Shown: in pieces, positions 51,167 through 58,668 of the stretch
How the letters are laid out: every line of letters begins with the position of its first letter
Position numbering within the stretch: position 1 is the stretch's first letter
Program-made: the position numbers and the translations under genes
The notes under the pieces: generated by a model
Told to the model about the DNA's origin: nothing
The model's database searches: none
The model's input: the letters and a program-made list of their open reading frames with translations, nothing else
Source: WHSW01 sp963705955
Lineage (GTDB): Bacteria > Actinomycetota > Thermoleophilia > Solirubrobacterales > 70-9
Direction of reading: 5' to 3'
Assembly: GCA_963705955.1 (NCBI GenBank)
Contig: CAVPLH010000003.1
Coordinates: 62,001 to 126,000, forward strand
Length of the DNA stretch: 64,000 nt

Positions 51167-52702
51167 GTGCGGATCCTCTTCACCACCTCGAACGGGACCG
51201 GGCTCGGGCACCTGACCCGGTCGATGGCGATCGCCCGCCGGCTCCCCGACGAGGTCGAGCCGCTGTTCCTGACGCTCTCGGCGGCGGCGCCGGTGGTCGA
51301 GCGGATGGGATTCGCGGTCGAGTACGTCGCCTCTTACGCGACCCCGGGCTCGGGCAACGACTACCGCTGGTCGCGCCGCCTGCGGGCCCGGCTGCGCGCC
51401 GCGATCGCCGAGGCCGACCCCGACGTGATCGTCTTCGACGGGACCCATCCGTACGAAGCACTGCTCGGGGCGTTGCGCTCCGACAGCGTCGCCGTCTGGT
51501 GCCGGCGGCCGCTCTGGAAGGCCGGTTCGAGCCGGGTGCCGCTCGGCCGCGCCGGCGCCTTCGACGCGGTGCTCGAGCCGGGCGAGCTCGCCGAGTCCGA
51601 GGATCGCGGCCCGACGGTGGCGCTTCGCGACAGCGCGACGCGGGTCGACCCGATCGTCCTCCTCGACCGCGACGAGATGCTGCCGCGCGCCGAGGCCGAG
51701 GCCGAGCTCGGGCTCGAGCCGGGGCGCGCGAACGTGCTCGTCTCGCTCGGCCAGGGGTCCGAGGTGCGCGAGGCGACGGCGCGCTGCCTGAGCGCGCTCG
51801 CCGGCCGCGAGGGGATCCAGGTGGCGGCCCTCTCGTCGGCGATCGCCGCCGCGGGCGAGGTCCCCGACGGCGTCGTCGACCTGCAGGCCACCTACCCGAT
51901 GAGCCGCTACTTCGGCGCCTTCGACGCCGCGGTCGCCGCCGCCGGCTACAACGCCTACCACGAGCTGATCGCGCTCGGCGTCCCGTCGCTGTTCGTGCCG
52001 ATGCGCCGCGACACCGACGACCAGACCGCCCGCGCCCGGTACGCGGAATCGGCGCGGATCGGTATCGGGGTCGAGGGCCCCGGGGACCCGGCGCTCGAGG
52101 CGAAGCTCGAGCGGCTGCTCGAGCACGACGCCCGGGGCGAGCTCTCGACGCGGCTCGCCGAGCTTCCCGCGGCCGAGGGGGCCGCCGAGGCGGCGCGATG
52201 GCTCGCCGCGCTCGCCGGCGCCGGCCCCGCGAGCGCGAAGCCCGCCGGGCGCCCGGGCTCTGGGTCCGGTTCCGATCCGGGCGCCGGCAAGCGGGGCTCG
52301 TTCCGGGCCTTTCGGCGCCGCTGGGGCACGTTCCTCGCGAGCGCGCCGCGAACCGCCGTCCGGCTCGGCCGCCAGCAGCTGACCGAGCCCCGGGCCCGAG
52401 CCCTGGTGCTCGCGATCGGCATCCCCGAGGGCGACGTCGTCGCGGCGGTGCGGACCACGGTCGCCGACGCCGGGGAGTCGCCGCAGCGGACCCTGGTGGT
52501 CACCGACTCGCTCGCCTCGCTCGGCGCGCTGCGCGAGCTCGGCGTCGGGGTCGAGCACGTCCCGGCCCGCGGCTCGCGCGAGGCCGCGCTGGCCGGCGGC
52601 TCCTACGAGGACTTCCTTCGCAGGCGGCTCGCGCTGATCCGCGCCGAGCGCCCGAGCCCCCGCCGGATCAGTGTGGCGCCGGGAGGGGCTTCGGTAGCCT
52701 GA
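51167..52702 (+). CDS. two-domain glycosyltransferase (GT-B fold plus extra C-terminal domain)
   Basis: The 511-residue protein starts with a GT-B nucleotide-sugar glycosyltransferase of the MurG/UGT type: ILFTTSNGTGLGHLTRSM, DVIVFDGTHPYEALLG, VLVSLGQGSE and the donor region AAGYNAYHELIALGVPSLFV. After a Gly/Ser/Pro linker (GSGSGSDPGAGK) a separate domain of about 130 residues follows (ALVLAIGIPEGDVVAAVRTT, TLVVTDSLASLGALREL, YEDFLRRRLALIRAERPSP), function unknown. The GTG start at 51167 directly precedes the first beta strand. It lies between sulfotransferases, supporting glycan synthesis. Confidence 0.85.
   Translation: MRILFTTSNGTGLGHLTRSMAIARRLPDEVEPLFLTLSAAAPVVERMGFAVEYVASYATPGSGNDYRWSRRLRARLRAAIAEADPDVIVFDGTHPYEALLGALRSDSVAVWCRRPLWKAGSSRVPLGRAGAFDAVLEPGELAESEDRGPTVALRDSATRVDPIVLLDRDEMLPRAEAEAELGLEPGRANVLVSLGQGSEVREATARCLSALAGREGIQVAALSSAIAAAGEVPDGVVDLQATYPMSRYFGAFDAAVAAAGYNAYHELIALGVPSLFVPMRRDTDDQTARARYAESARIGIGVEGPGDPALEAKLERLLEHDARGELSTRLAELPAAEGAAEAARWLAALAGAGPASAKPAGRPGSGSGSDPGAGKRGSFRAFRRRWGTFLASAPRTAVRLGRQQLTEPRARALVLAIGIPEGDVVAAVRTTVADAGESPQRTLVVTDSLASLGALRELGVGVEHVPARGSREAALAGGSYEDFLRRRLALIRAERPSPRRISVAPGGASVA
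52695..52700 (+). promoter_or_regulatory. putative -10 (TAGCCT) before sulfotransferase 3
   Basis: TAGCCT overlaps the end of the glycosyltransferase gene and ends eleven bases before the ATG at 52712, so this gene may also be transcribed separately. Confidence 0.4.
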
Positions 52703-52711
52703 GAGGCCGCC

Positions 52712-53641
52712 ATGGAGGCCTCCAACCCCGTCAAGTCGCTTGATCAAGCGGCGCCGGGCGCTGATCCGCGCGCCGACGGCGCCCTCGCCCCCGAGGGAGC
52801 CCCCGGCATGCTGCCGAACCTGATCGTGATCGGGGCACAGAAGTGCGGGACCAGCGCCCTCAACTACTACCTCAGCCTGCACCCGGAGGTCTCGATGTCG
52901 AGGCCGAAGGAGCTCAACTTCTTCATCGAGGAGCGCAACTGGCCTCGCGGGATCGACTGGTACAAGGGCCACTTCGACGCCGAGGCGCGGGTCCGTGGCG
53001 AGGCCTCTCCCAACTACACCGCCTTCCCCCAGCACCAGGGGGTTCCCGAACGCATGCACTCGGTCGTCCCCGACGCGAGGCTGATCTACATGATCCGTGA
53101 CCCGCTGGAGCGGATCGGCGCGCATTGGGTGCACAACTACGCGAAGCGGCGCGAGAAGGGAACCCTCGCCGAGACGCTCACCCACCCGAATACGTCCTAC
53201 GTGACCCGTTCGATGTACGCGATGCAGCTCGAGCGCTTCCTCGTCCACTATCCGAAGGAGCGGGTGCTCGTCTTCCAGCAGTCCGAGCTTCGCCTCAAGC
53301 GCATGGAGACGCTGCGCAGGATCTTCGAGTTCATCGGGGTCGACCCCGACTTCAGGCACCCGCGCTTCGAGCAGGAGCGCCACCAGACGTCCGGCAAGAC
53401 CCGCGCCACGAGGCTCGCGGTGAAGCTCGAGAAGATGGGCCGCAGCCGCCGCGGGCGGATGATCCCGGCAAACTTCTGGCTCGTGCTCGACGACCGGCTA
53501 CCGCTTCGCCGGGCGATCAAGCGGCCCGACGTGCGCGCCTCGCTCCCCCCCGAGACCCTCGAGGAGCTGCGCGCCGACGGCCGGCGCCTGCGCGAGCTGA
53601 CCGGACGCGACTTCGCGAACTGGACGATCTGGGACGCCTGA
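52712..53641 (+). CDS. sulfotransferase 3, heparan-sulfate-sulfotransferase-like
   Basis: The 309-residue protein belongs to a different sulfotransferase branch from its two neighbours. It has LPNLIVIGAQKCGTSALNYY (5'-phosphosulfate loop with the catalytic Lys), PKELNFFIEERNWPRGIDWY, SPNYTAFPQHQGVPERM and RLIYMIRDPLERIGAHWVHN (3'-phosphate motif), the layout of bacterial relatives of carbohydrate N/O-sulfotransferases. It should act in the cytoplasm on a carbohydrate. The N-terminal 30 residues are a poorly conserved extension; a later start is possible. Confidence 0.9.
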   Translation: MEASNPVKSLDQAAPGADPRADGALAPEGAPGMLPNLIVIGAQKCGTSALNYYLSLHPEVSMSRPKELNFFIEERNWPRGIDWYKGHFDAEARVRGEASPNYTAFPQHQGVPERMHSVVPDARLIYMIRDPLERIGAHWVHNYAKRREKGTLAETLTHPNTSYVTRSMYAMQLERFLVHYPKERVLVFQQSELRLKRMETLRRIFEFIGVDPDFRHPRFEQERHQTSGKTRATRLAVKLEKMGRSRRGRMIPANFWLVLDDRLPLRRAIKRPDVRASLPPETLEELRADGRRLRELTGRDFANWTIWDA

Positions 53642-53681
53642 GCGCCCGCTCTGGCTGAGGCGGCCCGGACCCGCCGAGCAA

Positions 53682-55694
53682 ATGGCCAACAAGGAGCAGA
53701 ACAAAGAACAGCGTCACGACCACCCCGGAGGCTCCGGGGCGGTGCTCGGCGTGCGCGTGATGCGCAACTCGTCGGTGCAGGCGATCTCGCTGGTCGTCGC
53801 GAACGTGATGCAGCTCGTCTCGATCCTCGTCGTCGCGGCCTTCCTCGGCCCGGCCGAGATGGCCCGCTACGGCCTCCTGATGTTCCTCGCCGGCCTCGTC
53901 ACCCAGGTCGCCTCGCTGCTCGTCAAGCCGGGCACCGTGCGGCGGACGTTCGGCGGCGGCGACGACGACGATGACGACGACGACGATGACGACGAGGTCT
54001 CGTCCTCGCCGCCGCACACCCTCGGCGCCGGCCTCGCCTGGGCGATCGTGCTCGGGGTCCTGGCCGCGGCGCTGATCTACGTCTTCCGGCGTCCGGTCGC
54101 CGACGTGCTGCTCGGCGACCCCGAGGACGAGAACCTGGTGGCGCTCGCGGGGCTGCTCTCCGGGGCGATGCTGGTCTTCAAGATCAGCGACATCACGCTC
54201 TGGCTCGAGCGCCGCCCGGGGGCGTTCCTGATCGCCGACACCTCGCGGCCGACGCTCGGTCTGATCGTGCTGACCGCCTTCCTCGCCACCGGGTCCGGGG
54301 TCGAGGGGGCGATTCTCGGCACCCTGGTCGGGACCGCCGCCGCGAGCCTCGTCGGCGTCGTCCTCTTGATCGGGAGCTTCGAGCCCAACTTCGATCTCTC
54401 CGAGATCAAGCAGATCATCCTGCGCGGGCGCTACCGCGCACCGATCGTGATGTCGTTCTGGCTGATCCAGAACGCCGACATCTTCATCCTCTCCCGGTTC
54501 GTCGACCACACGGAGCTCGGCGTCTACCACCTCGCCTCGAGGCTCGGCGTCGTCGTCTCCTTCCTGCCCCAGGGCTTCCGCATGGGGATGCGCCCGCTGC
54601 GCAAGTCGGCGATGTGGGACGCGTTCCAGGAGCAGTACGGAAAGCGGACCGCCGGCGGCCAGCTGCTCGCCTACTTCAGCCTGATCTGCATCCTCGCGGT
54701 GCTCGCGATGGTGCTCGCCGGGCAGGTGCTCGTCGACATCGCGCCGCCCGCCTACGCGGGCGCCGCGAGCCTGATCCCGCTGACCTCGCTCGGGTTCGTG
54801 ATGCCGGCGCTCTACCGGACGATCAACCAGAACGTCGCGGTGCCGAAAAAGCGGCCGTTCTTCATCGGCGGGGTGGTCGCGGCGGCGCTCCTGTTCATCG
54901 GCATCACCTGGCTGCTGGCGCCCGAGATCGGCGTCTACGCGGCACCGGTCGGGATGATCTTCGGCTTCGGAGTGCCGGCGGTCGTCCTCTTCGTCCGCGG
55001 TCAGCGCGGCAAGAAGCCGCTCTACTTCCCCTACCGGGCGGTCGGGACCGCCCTGCTGCTCGCCGTGGTGATCGCGCTCGCGGCCCAGTTCCTGGAGCCC
55101 GAGCTGAACAAGTTCGTCGAGCTCGCGATCGCCTTCGGCCTGATCGCGCTCTGGATGGTCCTCCTGATCCCGCTGCACGCGATCCCGCCGGCACACTGGG
55201 GGCCGCTGATCCACATGTTCCGCTCCTTCCGGCGCGGGACGCCGGCCGACTTCCGCCCTCGCAAGGGGCTGCGCAGCCTCGACCCCGCGACCCGCGACGA
55301 GCTGCGGCTCGCGGTCGTCGGGCGGCTGCCGCGCGAGCGGTTGCGCCCGAGCGCCGGCGGCGAGGGCCTGATGCTGGTCACCGCGCTGCGCCAGGTCGGG
55401 GCGGAGGGCGGGATCCCGACCGAGAGGGCGACCAAGCACGACGCCGATATGGCCGTGTTCCTGTTCGAGGACGCGTCGACCGCGGTCCGCAACGCGAGCA
55501 TGCGCAAGCTGCTCGCCGAGGGCGCGGAGGCGAACGACCTGCGCTCGATGGAGGACCTGGTCAACACGCTGGCGCGGGCGCCGGTCGAGGCCTGGGAGGA
55601 CCAGCCCGTGGACAAGAAGCGACGCGGGCGCCGCGGCAAGCGCCGCCGCGCCGCGGCCGAGCTCCGCCGCCGCGCCGAGACGCACAGCGCCTAG
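53682..55694 (+). CDS. Wzx-like polysaccharide flippase with poly-Asp loop and C-terminal domain
   Basis: The 670-residue protein has about 14 membrane helices of the MOP-superfamily flippase type (SVQAISLVVANVMQLVSIL, APIVMSFWLIQNADIFIL, LFIGITWLLAPEIGVYA). Between the second and third helix a loop carries eleven consecutive Asp residues (about residues 94-104), then Glu. The last 150 residues are soluble, with GEGLMLVTALRQVGAEGGIP and a basic end KKRRGRRGKRRRAAAE; they are not part of ordinary flippases. It should move lipid-linked glycans across the membrane and closes the sulfated-glycan block. Confidence 0.88.
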   Translation: MANKEQNKEQRHDHPGGSGAVLGVRVMRNSSVQAISLVVANVMQLVSILVVAAFLGPAEMARYGLLMFLAGLVTQVASLLVKPGTVRRTFGGGDDDDDDDDDDDEVSSSPPHTLGAGLAWAIVLGVLAAALIYVFRRPVADVLLGDPEDENLVALAGLLSGAMLVFKISDITLWLERRPGAFLIADTSRPTLGLIVLTAFLATGSGVEGAILGTLVGTAAASLVGVVLLIGSFEPNFDLSEIKQIILRGRYRAPIVMSFWLIQNADIFILSRFVDHTELGVYHLASRLGVVVSFLPQGFRMGMRPLRKSAMWDAFQEQYGKRTAGGQLLAYFSLICILAVLAMVLAGQVLVDIAPPAYAGAASLIPLTSLGFVMPALYRTINQNVAVPKKRPFFIGGVVAAALLFIGITWLLAPEIGVYAAPVGMIFGFGVPAVVLFVRGQRGKKPLYFPYRAVGTALLLAVVIALAAQFLEPELNKFVELAIAFGLIALWMVLLIPLHAIPPAHWGPLIHMFRSFRRGTPADFRPRKGLRSLDPATRDELRLAVVGRLPRERLRPSAGGEGLMLVTALRQVGAEGGIPTERATKHDADMAVFLFEDASTAVRNASMRKLLAEGAEANDLRSMEDLVNTLARAPVEAWEDQPVDKKRRGRRGKRRRAAAELRRRAETHSA

Positions 55695-55700
55695 CCGCGG

Positions 55701-55803
55701 CGGCGACCCGGTCGAGCCGAGCCGGCGACCCGGTCGAGCCGAGCCGGCGACCCGGTCGAGCCGAGCCGGCGACCCGGTCGACGCCGAGCCGGCGACCCGG
55801 TCA
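55701..55803. repeat. 22-bp tandem repeat with internal palindrome
   Basis: Three identical 22-bp units (55701-55722, 55723-55744, 55745-55766), a 23-bp variant with one inserted C (55767-55789) and a partial fifth unit to 55803. Each unit contains CGACCCGGTCG, an 11-base palindrome. The array fills the space between two convergent genes and its last unit overlaps the stop of the minus-strand gene. It could act as a terminator or be a variable-number repeat. Confidence 0.95.
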
Positions 55804-56271
55804 GTCCTCGTCGTCGTCCGAGCCCGACTCGGCGTCGCCCGAGCGGGTGATCACGATCCGTTCCGGCTCGACCGTGACCTCGACCCGCCTCTGGCCGGCC
55901 CAATGCTCGCCGTAGACGGGGTCGTCGGCGACCGCGGGATCGAGCCAGAGCCCGTATCCCTCCTCGCCATGGTCGAAGGTCGCCTGCATCGCCGCGCCGC
56001 TGCGGCGGCCGCGGCCCCCGCGACGACGACGTCGACGGCGGCGGGGCCGTCCCTCGCCGTCGTCCTTCTCCGAGTCGCGGTCGGCGGCCGGGGCGCGCTC
56101 GCGGCCGGCGGCCGGGGCGCGGTCTTCCTCGTCGGCGTCGGCATCGGCGTCACGACGACGTCGACGGCGGCGGGGGCGTTCCTCGCCGTCCTCCTTCTCC
56201 GACTCGCGGTCGGCGGCCGGAGCGCGGTCCTCCTCGTCGGCGTCGGCATCGGCGTCATCAGCTCGCGTCAT
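55801..56271 (-). CDS. low-complexity Asp/Glu/Arg-rich protein
   Basis: From ATG 56271 the frame encodes 156 residues. The first 90 alternate acidic blocks (ADADADEEDRAPAADRESEK) and runs of seven or eight Arg, in two copies of a unit of about 35-40 residues. The last 60 residues form an ordered part: FDHGEEGYGLWLDPAVADDP, YGEHWAGQRRVEVTVEPERI. It overlaps the upstream helix-turn-helix gene by 14 bases in a +1 frame. The two may be one gene (N-terminal helix-turn-helix, disordered middle, C-terminal domain) split by a one-base insertion. Function unknown. Confidence 0.6.
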   Translation of the reverse strand: MTRADDADADADEEDRAPAADRESEKEDGEERPRRRRRRRDADADADEEDRAPAAGRERAPAADRDSEKDDGEGRPRRRRRRRRGGRGRRSGAAMQATFDHGEEGYGLWLDPAVADDPVYGEHWAGQRRVEVTVEPERIVITRSGDAESGSDDDED

Positions 56272-56530
56272 CGGCTTCGGCGACCGCCTCCTCCTCTGCC
56301 GCGGCGGCCTCTTCCTCCTCGCGAGTCGCCGCCTCGACCTCGGCCTCGATCTCGTCGCGGAGATCGGCCTCGTCGGCGTCGTCGCCCTCGGCGTCGAGCT
56401 CGTGGCGGCGGCGGAACTCGCGCAGCTCGGCGGTCGAGACCTCGAGCTGGTGAGCGATCCAGGCGTCGGTCCGCCCCTGGCGGACCCAGGCGCGGATCTG
56501 GTTGAGCTGTGAGCGAAGCGGCTTTGCCAT
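56258..56530 (-). CDS. helix-turn-helix-like protein with acidic tail
   Basis: The 90-residue protein starts MAKPLRSQLNQIRAWVRQG and continues RTDAWIAHQLEVSTAELREF, a helix-turn-helix-like repeat of the kind found in Hin/sigma-like small regulators, then an acidic Glu/Ala-rich tail ending AVAEADDAS. CGGAGAACAG is a good Shine-Dalgarno before the ATG. The tail stops just as the overlapping downstream frame begins a similar acidic stretch, suggesting a split gene. Divergent from csrA by about 175 bases. Confidence 0.65.
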   Translation of the reverse strand: MAKPLRSQLNQIRAWVRQGRTDAWIAHQLEVSTAELREFRRRHELDAEGDDADEADLRDEIEAEVEAATREEEEAAAAEEEAVAEADDAS

Positions 56531-56705
56531 CTGTTCTCCGAGCGGTCGAGGCGTGAAATGACCCCCGCAGCGGGCGATACTAACCAACGGACTCGCCGCG
56601 GCAGCCGAACGGTTACCCTGAGCGCTGCGACTGAAGGCAACGAGATCGATACGGGTGAGGGTCACCGGGGGGGTGGCTTTCGGCCGCAGCTCGAATGGAG
56701 GCGAG

Positions 56706-56933
56706 ATGCTGGTCCTGACGCGGAAGACAAATCAGAGCATCATGATCGGGGAGGAGATCGAGGTCACCGTGCTCGCGGTCTCGCGGGACAAGATCCGGCT
56801 CGGGATCACGGCCCCTCGCGACGTGCCGGTGTTCCGAAAGGAGGTCTATCTCTCGATCAAGGAGGAGCAGACCGGGGCCGCCTCCGACGACGGGGCCTCG
56901 GACGAGCTCGACGGGGTCGCCGAGCACAAGTAG
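56706..56933 (+). CDS. csrA: carbon storage regulator
   Basis: CsrA is a small RNA-binding dimer that blocks or stabilises target mRNAs at GGA motifs. The 75-residue protein has the full core: MLVLTRKTNQSIMIGEEIEV, VLAVSRDKIRLGITAPRDVP and VFRKEVYLSIKEEQTG, followed by an acidic tail of about 20 residues (SDDGASDELDGVAEHK). GGAGGCGAG precedes the ATG. In many bacteria csrA sits by flagellar genes and fliW; neither is visible here. The Shine-Dalgarno itself contains GGA, so self-regulation is possible. Confidence 0.95.
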   Translation: MLVLTRKTNQSIMIGEEIEVTVLAVSRDKIRLGITAPRDVPVFRKEVYLSIKEEQTGAASDDGASDELDGVAEHK

Positions 56934-56960
56934 CGTCCGCCACTTCGCGCGCATTCCGCG

Positions 56961-56981
56961 AGCGTTTGGTTAGCAAACGCT
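56961..56981. promoter_or_regulatory. 8-bp inverted repeat next to a promoter
   Basis: AGCGTTTG and CAAACGCT pair perfectly around a five-base spacer, 28 bases after the csrA stop. The right arm touches the TTGGAC -35 element of the next gene, so it fits an operator; no T run follows, which argues against a terminator. Confidence 0.45.
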
Positions 56982-57010
56982 TGGACGCGTGCCTGCGACG
57001 GTGATACCCT
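56981..57010 (+). promoter_or_regulatory. sigma-70-like promoter for the 57068 gene
   Basis: TTGGAC (56981-56986) and TACCCT (57005-57010) are 18 bases apart. Transcription would start near 57017, leaving a leader of about 50 nt before the GTG at 57068. Confidence 0.5.
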
Positions 57011-57067
57011 CGGTCGTCGCCCGACATCGAGTCGCGTCGGCGCCAACTTCCAGGGGAACCCACACCT

Positions 57068-57337
57068 GTGCCACCGTCTCAAGCATCAACGTCCGACCTC
57101 CGCATGCGCCAGAGCATCGACCAGTTCGAGGTCGAGTTCGAGCAGGAGGCGGCGCTCGAGCGCCAGCGCCGCCGCCAGCTGCGCCACCGGGCCGTGGCCC
57201 GCTCGCGCGCCCGCAGCATCCAGAAGACTGAGAAGCGCGGCAACGTCGGCTTCGGCGTCCTGCTGATCGCGCTCACCCTGACGGTGATCGTCGTCACCGT
57301 GGTGATGTTCGAGACGCTCGCCTGGCTGATGTCCTGA
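57068..57337 (+). CDS. small membrane protein with basic coiled coil
   Basis: The 89-residue protein has a helical, charged N-terminal half (SIDQFEVEFEQEAALERQRR then RQLRHRAVARSRARS) and one C-terminal membrane helix (GFGVLLIALTLTVIVVTVVM), so it is tail-anchored with the basic part in the cytoplasm. The GTG start is the first in frame. AGGGGA about 13 bases upstream is a weak Shine-Dalgarno. Function unknown; its converging neighbour is a nuclease. Confidence 0.7.
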   Translation: MPPSQASTSDLRMRQSIDQFEVEFEQEAALERQRRRQLRHRAVARSRARSIQKTEKRGNVGFGVLLIALTLTVIVVTVVMFETLAWLMS

Positions 57338-57353
57338 CGCCTCAGCAGGCGTC
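57336..57353. terminator. bidirectional hairpin over two convergent stop codons
   Basis: GACGCCT and AGGCGTC form a perfect seven-pair stem with loop CAGC. The stem and loop contain most of both TGA stops (57335-57337 and, on the minus strand, 57342-57344). It is the second such arrangement in the window. Confidence 0.5.
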
Positions 57354-57893
57354 CCAGAGCCCACGCCCGGCGTTCGCCGCCTCGTCCTGCAGGCGGTCGA
57401 ACAGCGCCGCGAAACGATCGTTGGGCGGGATCGTCAGCGTCGTCGCGTAGCCGCGGCGCACGAGGTCGGCGTTCACGAACCGGTCGCCGAGATAGACGTA
57501 GGCGAGCAGCCGGCCGTAGACGTCACGCCGCTCTGCGTCGAAGACCAGGCGCACCGTCTCGTGGTCGACGAGCGCCTCGTTGTAGTGGCTCGCGCGCAGC
57601 GCGTAGCACTCGACCGGCGTGTCGGGCTTCACCGACTCGGGCGTGTCGACGCCGATGTAGCGAACGTCCTCGGTCTCGCCCCCGAGCCGGACCTCGATCG
57701 TGTCTCCGTCGACGACCCGGGTGACCCGCGCGGTGACGCGCTCGCCTTTCGTGGCGGCCGGATCTCCGCCGCCGGCGGCTCCGGCGCCGCGATCCCCGTT
57801 CGGCTCGTCATCGCCGATCCCGGAGACGAGCACGACGACGAGCACGACCAGGAGGACGATCGATCCGAGGCTCGGCAGGCGGCGCAGCGACAC
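57342..57893 (-). CDS. membrane-anchored or secreted thermonuclease-family protein
   Basis: The 183-residue protein has an N-terminal hydrophobic segment (LGSIVLLVVLVVVLVSGIG), a Gly/Ala-rich linker and a staphylococcal-nuclease domain: VTRVVDGDTIEVRLGG, VRYIGVDTPESVKP, CYALRASHYNEALVD, VRLVFDAERRDVYGRLLAYV and NADLVRRGYATTLTIPPN. The catalytic Arg and Asp pattern (DGDT, IGVDTPE, RRDVYGRLLAY) is intact. It should cut nucleic acids outside the cell. GTG start at 57893. Confidence 0.9.
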   Translation of the reverse strand: MSLRRLPSLGSIVLLVVLVVVLVSGIGDDEPNGDRGAGAAGGGDPAATKGERVTARVTRVVDGDTIEVRLGGETEDVRYIGVDTPESVKPDTPVECYALRASHYNEALVDHETVRLVFDAERRDVYGRLLAYVYLGDRFVNADLVRRGYATTLTIPPNDRFAALFDRLQDEAANAGRGLWDAC

Positions 57894-58160
57894 CCGCTCA
57901 CTGTGCCGGATCGCCGCTCACCTGCGTCGCACCAATGTCACGGCTCCGCCGCCGAATGCCTTCCAAACCCCGGCGCGCCGCCCCCGACCCTGACGGCTGA
58001 TCAGATTTCCACCCTGGGGCGGGGAAAACCGTTCAGTCGTCCGGCGCTAACCGGTGCGGGTCGGCGTCTTGGCGGTGCCGGCCGCCGACTCCTCGAGGAG
58101 CGGCTCAATCGCCGAGCGGCGCGGTCCGTCGGTGCGGACTGCGCAGCCGGTCGCCCGTGG

Positions 58161-58166
58161 TAGCTT
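58161..58166 (+). promoter_or_regulatory. putative leaderless -10 (TAGCTT)
   Basis: TAGCTT ends six bases before the ATG at 58173. Confidence 0.45.
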
Positions 58167-58172
58167 CACGCC

Positions 58173-58349
58173 ATGCCGTCGATGCCAACCGTCCTCGGAC
58201 TCCTGGTCGCCGTCGCGACGTTTGTGATCGCGTTCGCCACCGGAGCGCCGGGCGTGATCGACGTGGTGCTGACCGTCACTCTCGCCGGATGGCTGGTGTT
58301 CGTCGTCCGCGATCTGGTCCGCGCGATCCGCAACCGCCGCGCCGCTTAG
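58173..58349 (+). CDS. 58-residue two-helix membrane protein
   Basis: The frame encodes two hydrophobic helices, VLGLLVAVATFVIAFATG and VVLTVTLAGWLVFVV, joined by a short loop, and a basic C-terminus (RDLVRAIRNRRAA). GC3 bias and the leaderless -10 support a real gene that is too short for many gene finders. The family is not recognised. The 280 bases between it and the nuclease gene hold nothing else recognisable. Confidence 0.65.
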   Translation: MPSMPTVLGLLVAVATFVIAFATGAPGVIDVVLTVTLAGWLVFVVRDLVRAIRNRRAA

Positions 58350-58407
58350 CCGCGTCGGCCGACTTCCCCTGCTGTATGGGAGGCGTGTCCTTGCGCGAGT
58401 TGCGGTG

Positions 58408-58668
58408 CTACCCCTCGACGAGTGCCAAGACCGTCTGAGGGCGAACACCGTCGTATTTCATCGTCTCCGCCGCCTCCTCAGACTCAAGGGCCTCCTGCCA
58501 GTCAGAGATGTCCGGGACCTCGACGATCAGCCCGACCCGATTCGATCCGTCCGGATCTCGAAAAGCGCGCACCGTGATTCCGCGCGGCCCGAAGAATTCC
58601 TCTCGCTTCGGTGAAGCAAGCCAGTGATCGACGTCGTCTACCTCGTGGAACACCACCATCGTTGGCAT
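58408..58668 (-). CDS. small hypothetical protein, possible dimeric alpha-beta barrel
   Basis: The 86-residue protein starts MPTMVVFHEVDDVDHWLASP and continues with GITVRAFRDPDGSNRVGLIV, EVPDISDWQEALESEEAAET, a pattern like small ferredoxin-like barrel proteins. GAGGTAACG before the ATG at 58668 is a good Shine-Dalgarno, so that start is preferred over the GTG/ATG starts 19 codons upstream. No catalytic residues are recognised. Codon use is somewhat less GC-biased than neighbours. Confidence 0.7.
   Translation of the reverse strand: MPTMVVFHEVDDVDHWLASPKREEFFGPRGITVRAFRDPDGSNRVGLIVEVPDISDWQEALESEEAAETMKYDGVRPQTVLALVEG

Noticed and set aside
55701..55803. Possible CRISPR array
   Set aside because: Units are contiguous with no spacers and there are no cas genes; it is a plain tandem repeat.
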